Shown here piece after piece: positions 4,316 through 6,059 of a stretch of 6,059 bases of DNA. A program made the position numbers and the translations under genes. Position 1 is the stretch's first letter. Each line of letters starts with the position of its first letter. The notes below the pieces were generated by a model that worked only from the letters and a program-made list of their open reading frames with translations, was not told where the DNA came from and ran no database searches. The stretch is from DAOTTX01 sp034437515 (lineage in GTDB: Bacteria > Chloroflexota > Anaerolineae > Aggregatilineales > Phototrophicaceae). The stretch spans positions 1 through 6,059 of the forward strand of contig DAOTTX010000469.1 of NCBI GenBank assembly GCA_034437515.1, read 5' to 3'.

Positions 4316-6059
4316 TCACCACCAGATCAGGGGCTTGATAAGATCCCAGTCGGGATCGCGGAGATCAATACGCTCGCCGTCCTCGAATTCGACGGCCTCG
4401 GCGGTGAGGCGCGCGATGCGCTTGCCGCGCAGGTTGGCCAGCGTCTCCGCCAGGTCGATGTCGGGGTAGAGCTGAGCAAGATTGACGTGGGCGGCGCGGG
4501 TCTCCGTGTCGATCTCGACGGCGTGCAGTTGTTTGAGATCGGCTAAGAAGACGTACTGCTGGTAGGCGTCCGTGTAGGGATCGGCGAAGGGGGCGGCGTC
4601 GGTCTCGGCGTCGTCGATGTAGGCGGCGTTGCGCAGGGTGTCCTCGTATTGCTCCAGCGCGTAGTATTTGACGAAGTGGGACATGCCCTCGCCCTCTTCC
4701 TGGGCCACGCCGTCCTTCCACTCGCTGGAGAAGGCCACTTTTTTGACGCGCGGCAGGATGACCGTCTCGAAGTGCTCACCCATCTCCACCAAGATGTACT
4801 TGCGTTGGCCATCATCCTCGCGATTGAGATTCAGCACGGCGTGCGCCGTAGTGCCGCTGCCAGCGAAATAGTCGAGAATTATAGCTCTATAACTTTCACT
4901 ATCGGTACCTGCATCAACCAGGGTTTCATATAGCGAAACCGGATGATTATAAGTAAAATCTAGACCCAGATACTCCAAATCTTTTTTGCCGCGAGAACCT
5001 TCACGTATAACGGATGATAGGGCTTTTTCGCGTGACAAGTAAAATTTCTTTTGAGGTTGTGTCGTCTCGTCTGGCCCGAAAACGATTAAATCCTTTTCGA
5101 TTAATGCTTTCATCTTTTCAGGGGATTGAGACCAGCCTCTACTTGGTACGGGACAGGGCTTTTTAGTAACAGGATGAATTAGAGGTTTGAAGAACTGTGG
5201 AGGTGGCGGCTTTGGATTAGGCCATGACATTGCGACTAACCTATAAACACGTCCATCTTCTTCCAGATACTGATAAGCTCGCTCTCCACCTGATAAACCT
5301 CGCATCCCTCTCACTAATTCATTAAACTCTTCTTTTGCTTGTTCTGTAACACCCCCATATTTTTTAATTACTGAATTTGCAGATGAGAGAATACGTTTAA
5401 TATTTGAAGGCCTTACGTAGAAAGGGCGAGAGATTTCTGTACAAAAGAAAATATATTCATGCTGTATCGCTAACTCTCTTGCGCCCATCATAGGATTTAG
5501 CTTATCCCAAATAGCAGTACCAACGTAACCAAAGTTATCATCTAACAGGATACCAAGACGCTCATATTCTTTCTCATCGATGTGACATATTAAACTGCCC
5601 TTAGCGCTCAACATATCTCTCGAGGCAATAATACGATCAGACATCATAGAAAGCCAGGTAGAGTGTTGAAAGGCATTTAAATACCAAAATTCACTGCTAT
5701 CTGTATTGTAAGGTGGATCAATGTGAACACACTTCACCCGCCCACGAAACCGAGGCCGCAACGTGTTGAGCGCCTGATAATTCTCGCTGTGGATCAACCA
5801 GCCATCCAAAGCCTCATCCAAATGCTCGAACAGCCCCACGATCTCCGACGCCAGATCGGGGACGTGGCGCGTGTCCAACGGCAGGTATTGGTAGCGCGCG
5901 TCCAACTGTTGGCCAAAGAGATCGCGCGCCCAGACCTGCTCGAGCGTGAAATCGGCGTCCACCATGCCCAGGTCGCGCCACTCGGCCACCTGATCCGCCA
6001 TCCCCTGATGCGCCAACACGCGCCCCAGCAGCTCTACGTCGCGCGCGGCGATGTGATCC
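4316..6059 (-). CDS. mod: Type III-like DNA adenine methyltransferase (Mod), 5' end outside window
   Basis: Predicted SAM-dependent N6-adenine DNA methyltransferase, the modification and specificity subunit of a type III-like restriction-modification system. The frame stays open to the right edge, so the GTG at 6019 is probably internal and the N-terminus is missing. About 580 residues are visible. Counting from 6019, the catalytic motif IV DPPYNT is at residues 101-106 (5719-5702), followed by a type III Mod-like stretch with EFWYLNAF and HSTWLSMM. The SAM-binding motif FAGSGTT comes much later, at about 385-391 (4867-4847). This DPPY-before-FxGxG order defines the beta class, which includes type III Mod proteins, and the target-recognition domain lies between the two motifs. 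That middle part is AT-rich, unlike both flanks. The tail after residue 400 is acidic and GC-rich. The TGA stop (4318-4316) abuts the ribosome binding site of the next gene, 15 bases away, so the two are probably cotranscribed. Other beta-class solitary methyltransferases are possible, but the Res-like gene downstream favours type III. Confidence 0.9.
   Translation of the reverse strand, partial: DHIAARDVELLGRVLAHQGMADQVAEWRDLGMVDADFTLEQVWARDLFGQQLDARYQYLPLDTRHVPDLASEIVGLFEHLDEALDGWLIHSENYQALNTLRPRFRGRVKCVHIDPPYNTDSSEFWYLNAFQHSTWLSMMSDRIIASRDMLSAKGSLICHIDEKEYERLGILLDDNFGYVGTAIWDKLNPMMGARELAIQHEYIFFCTEISRPFYVRPSNIKRILSSANSVIKKYGGVTEQAKEEFNELVRGMRGLSGGERAYQYLEEDGRVYRLVAMSWPNPKPPPPQFFKPLIHPVTKKPCPVPSRGWSQSPEKMKALIEKDLIVFGPDETTQPQKKFYLSREKALSSVIREGSRGKKDLEYLGLDFTYNHPVSLYETLVDAGTDSESYRAIILDYFAGSGTTAHAVLNLNREDDGQRKYILVEMGEHFETVILPRVKKVAFSSEWKDGVAQEEGEGMSHFVKYYALEQYEDTLRNAAYIDDAETDAAPFADPYTDAYQQYVFLADLKQLHAVEIDTETRAAHVNLAQLYPDIDLAETLANLRGKRIARLTAEAVEFEDGERIDLRDPDWDLIKPLIWW

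Overview
Every gene supported here lies on the minus strand, so the window reads right to left as one long, tightly packed defence locus. In transcription order it holds: a type III-like DNA adenine methyltransferase (Mod) whose N-terminus lies beyond the right edge; an intact AAA-ATPase-like/PD-(D/E)XK protein of 600 residues; a 12-codon stub of a Res start; about 400 bases of gene-free, repeat-rich DNA; a PPP-family Ser/Thr phosphatase; a 34-codon remnant of the C-terminus of a second AAA-ATPase-like gene; an MNT nucleotidyltransferase with its HEPN partner; and the N-terminus of a Res-like helicase that leaves the window on the left.

The host looks like a free-living, moderately to highly GC-rich bacterium. 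Long hairpin-bearing intergenic DNA, the AAA-ATPase-like/DUF1703 family and this style of R-M operon would suit a Chloroflexota or similar environmental lineage. That is only a guess from style, because no taxonomic marker is present.

The main story is rearrangement. The last 26 codons of the AAA gene occur twice at near identity (2508-2580 and 1023-1095, 71 of 73 bases). The first codons of the Res-like gene also occur twice (2474-2501 and 269-308). The phosphatase begins with the same 16 bases, one mismatch, as the AAA gene's FPY-containing start. The simplest reading is two copies of an [AAA]-[Res] unit in tandem. In the first copy AAA is whole and Res is reduced to a stub. In the second copy the body of AAA has been replaced by a phosphatase, an MNT-HEPN pair sits between AAA and Res, and Res continues out of the window.

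Three of the junctions are ATGA stop/start overlaps: AAA to the Res stub, AAA remnant to MNT, and HEPN to Res. The AAA/Res seam therefore looks like a slot where accessory genes are swapped while translational coupling is kept. Within Mod, the segment between the DPPY and FAGSGTT motifs, which carries the target-recognition domain, is strikingly AT-rich against GC-rich flanks, as expected of an exchanged specificity domain.

Together the genes suggest a type III-like restriction-modification system carrying extra layers (ATPase-nuclease, HEPN/MNT toxin-antitoxin-like pair, phosphatase). How these layers cooperate is inference.
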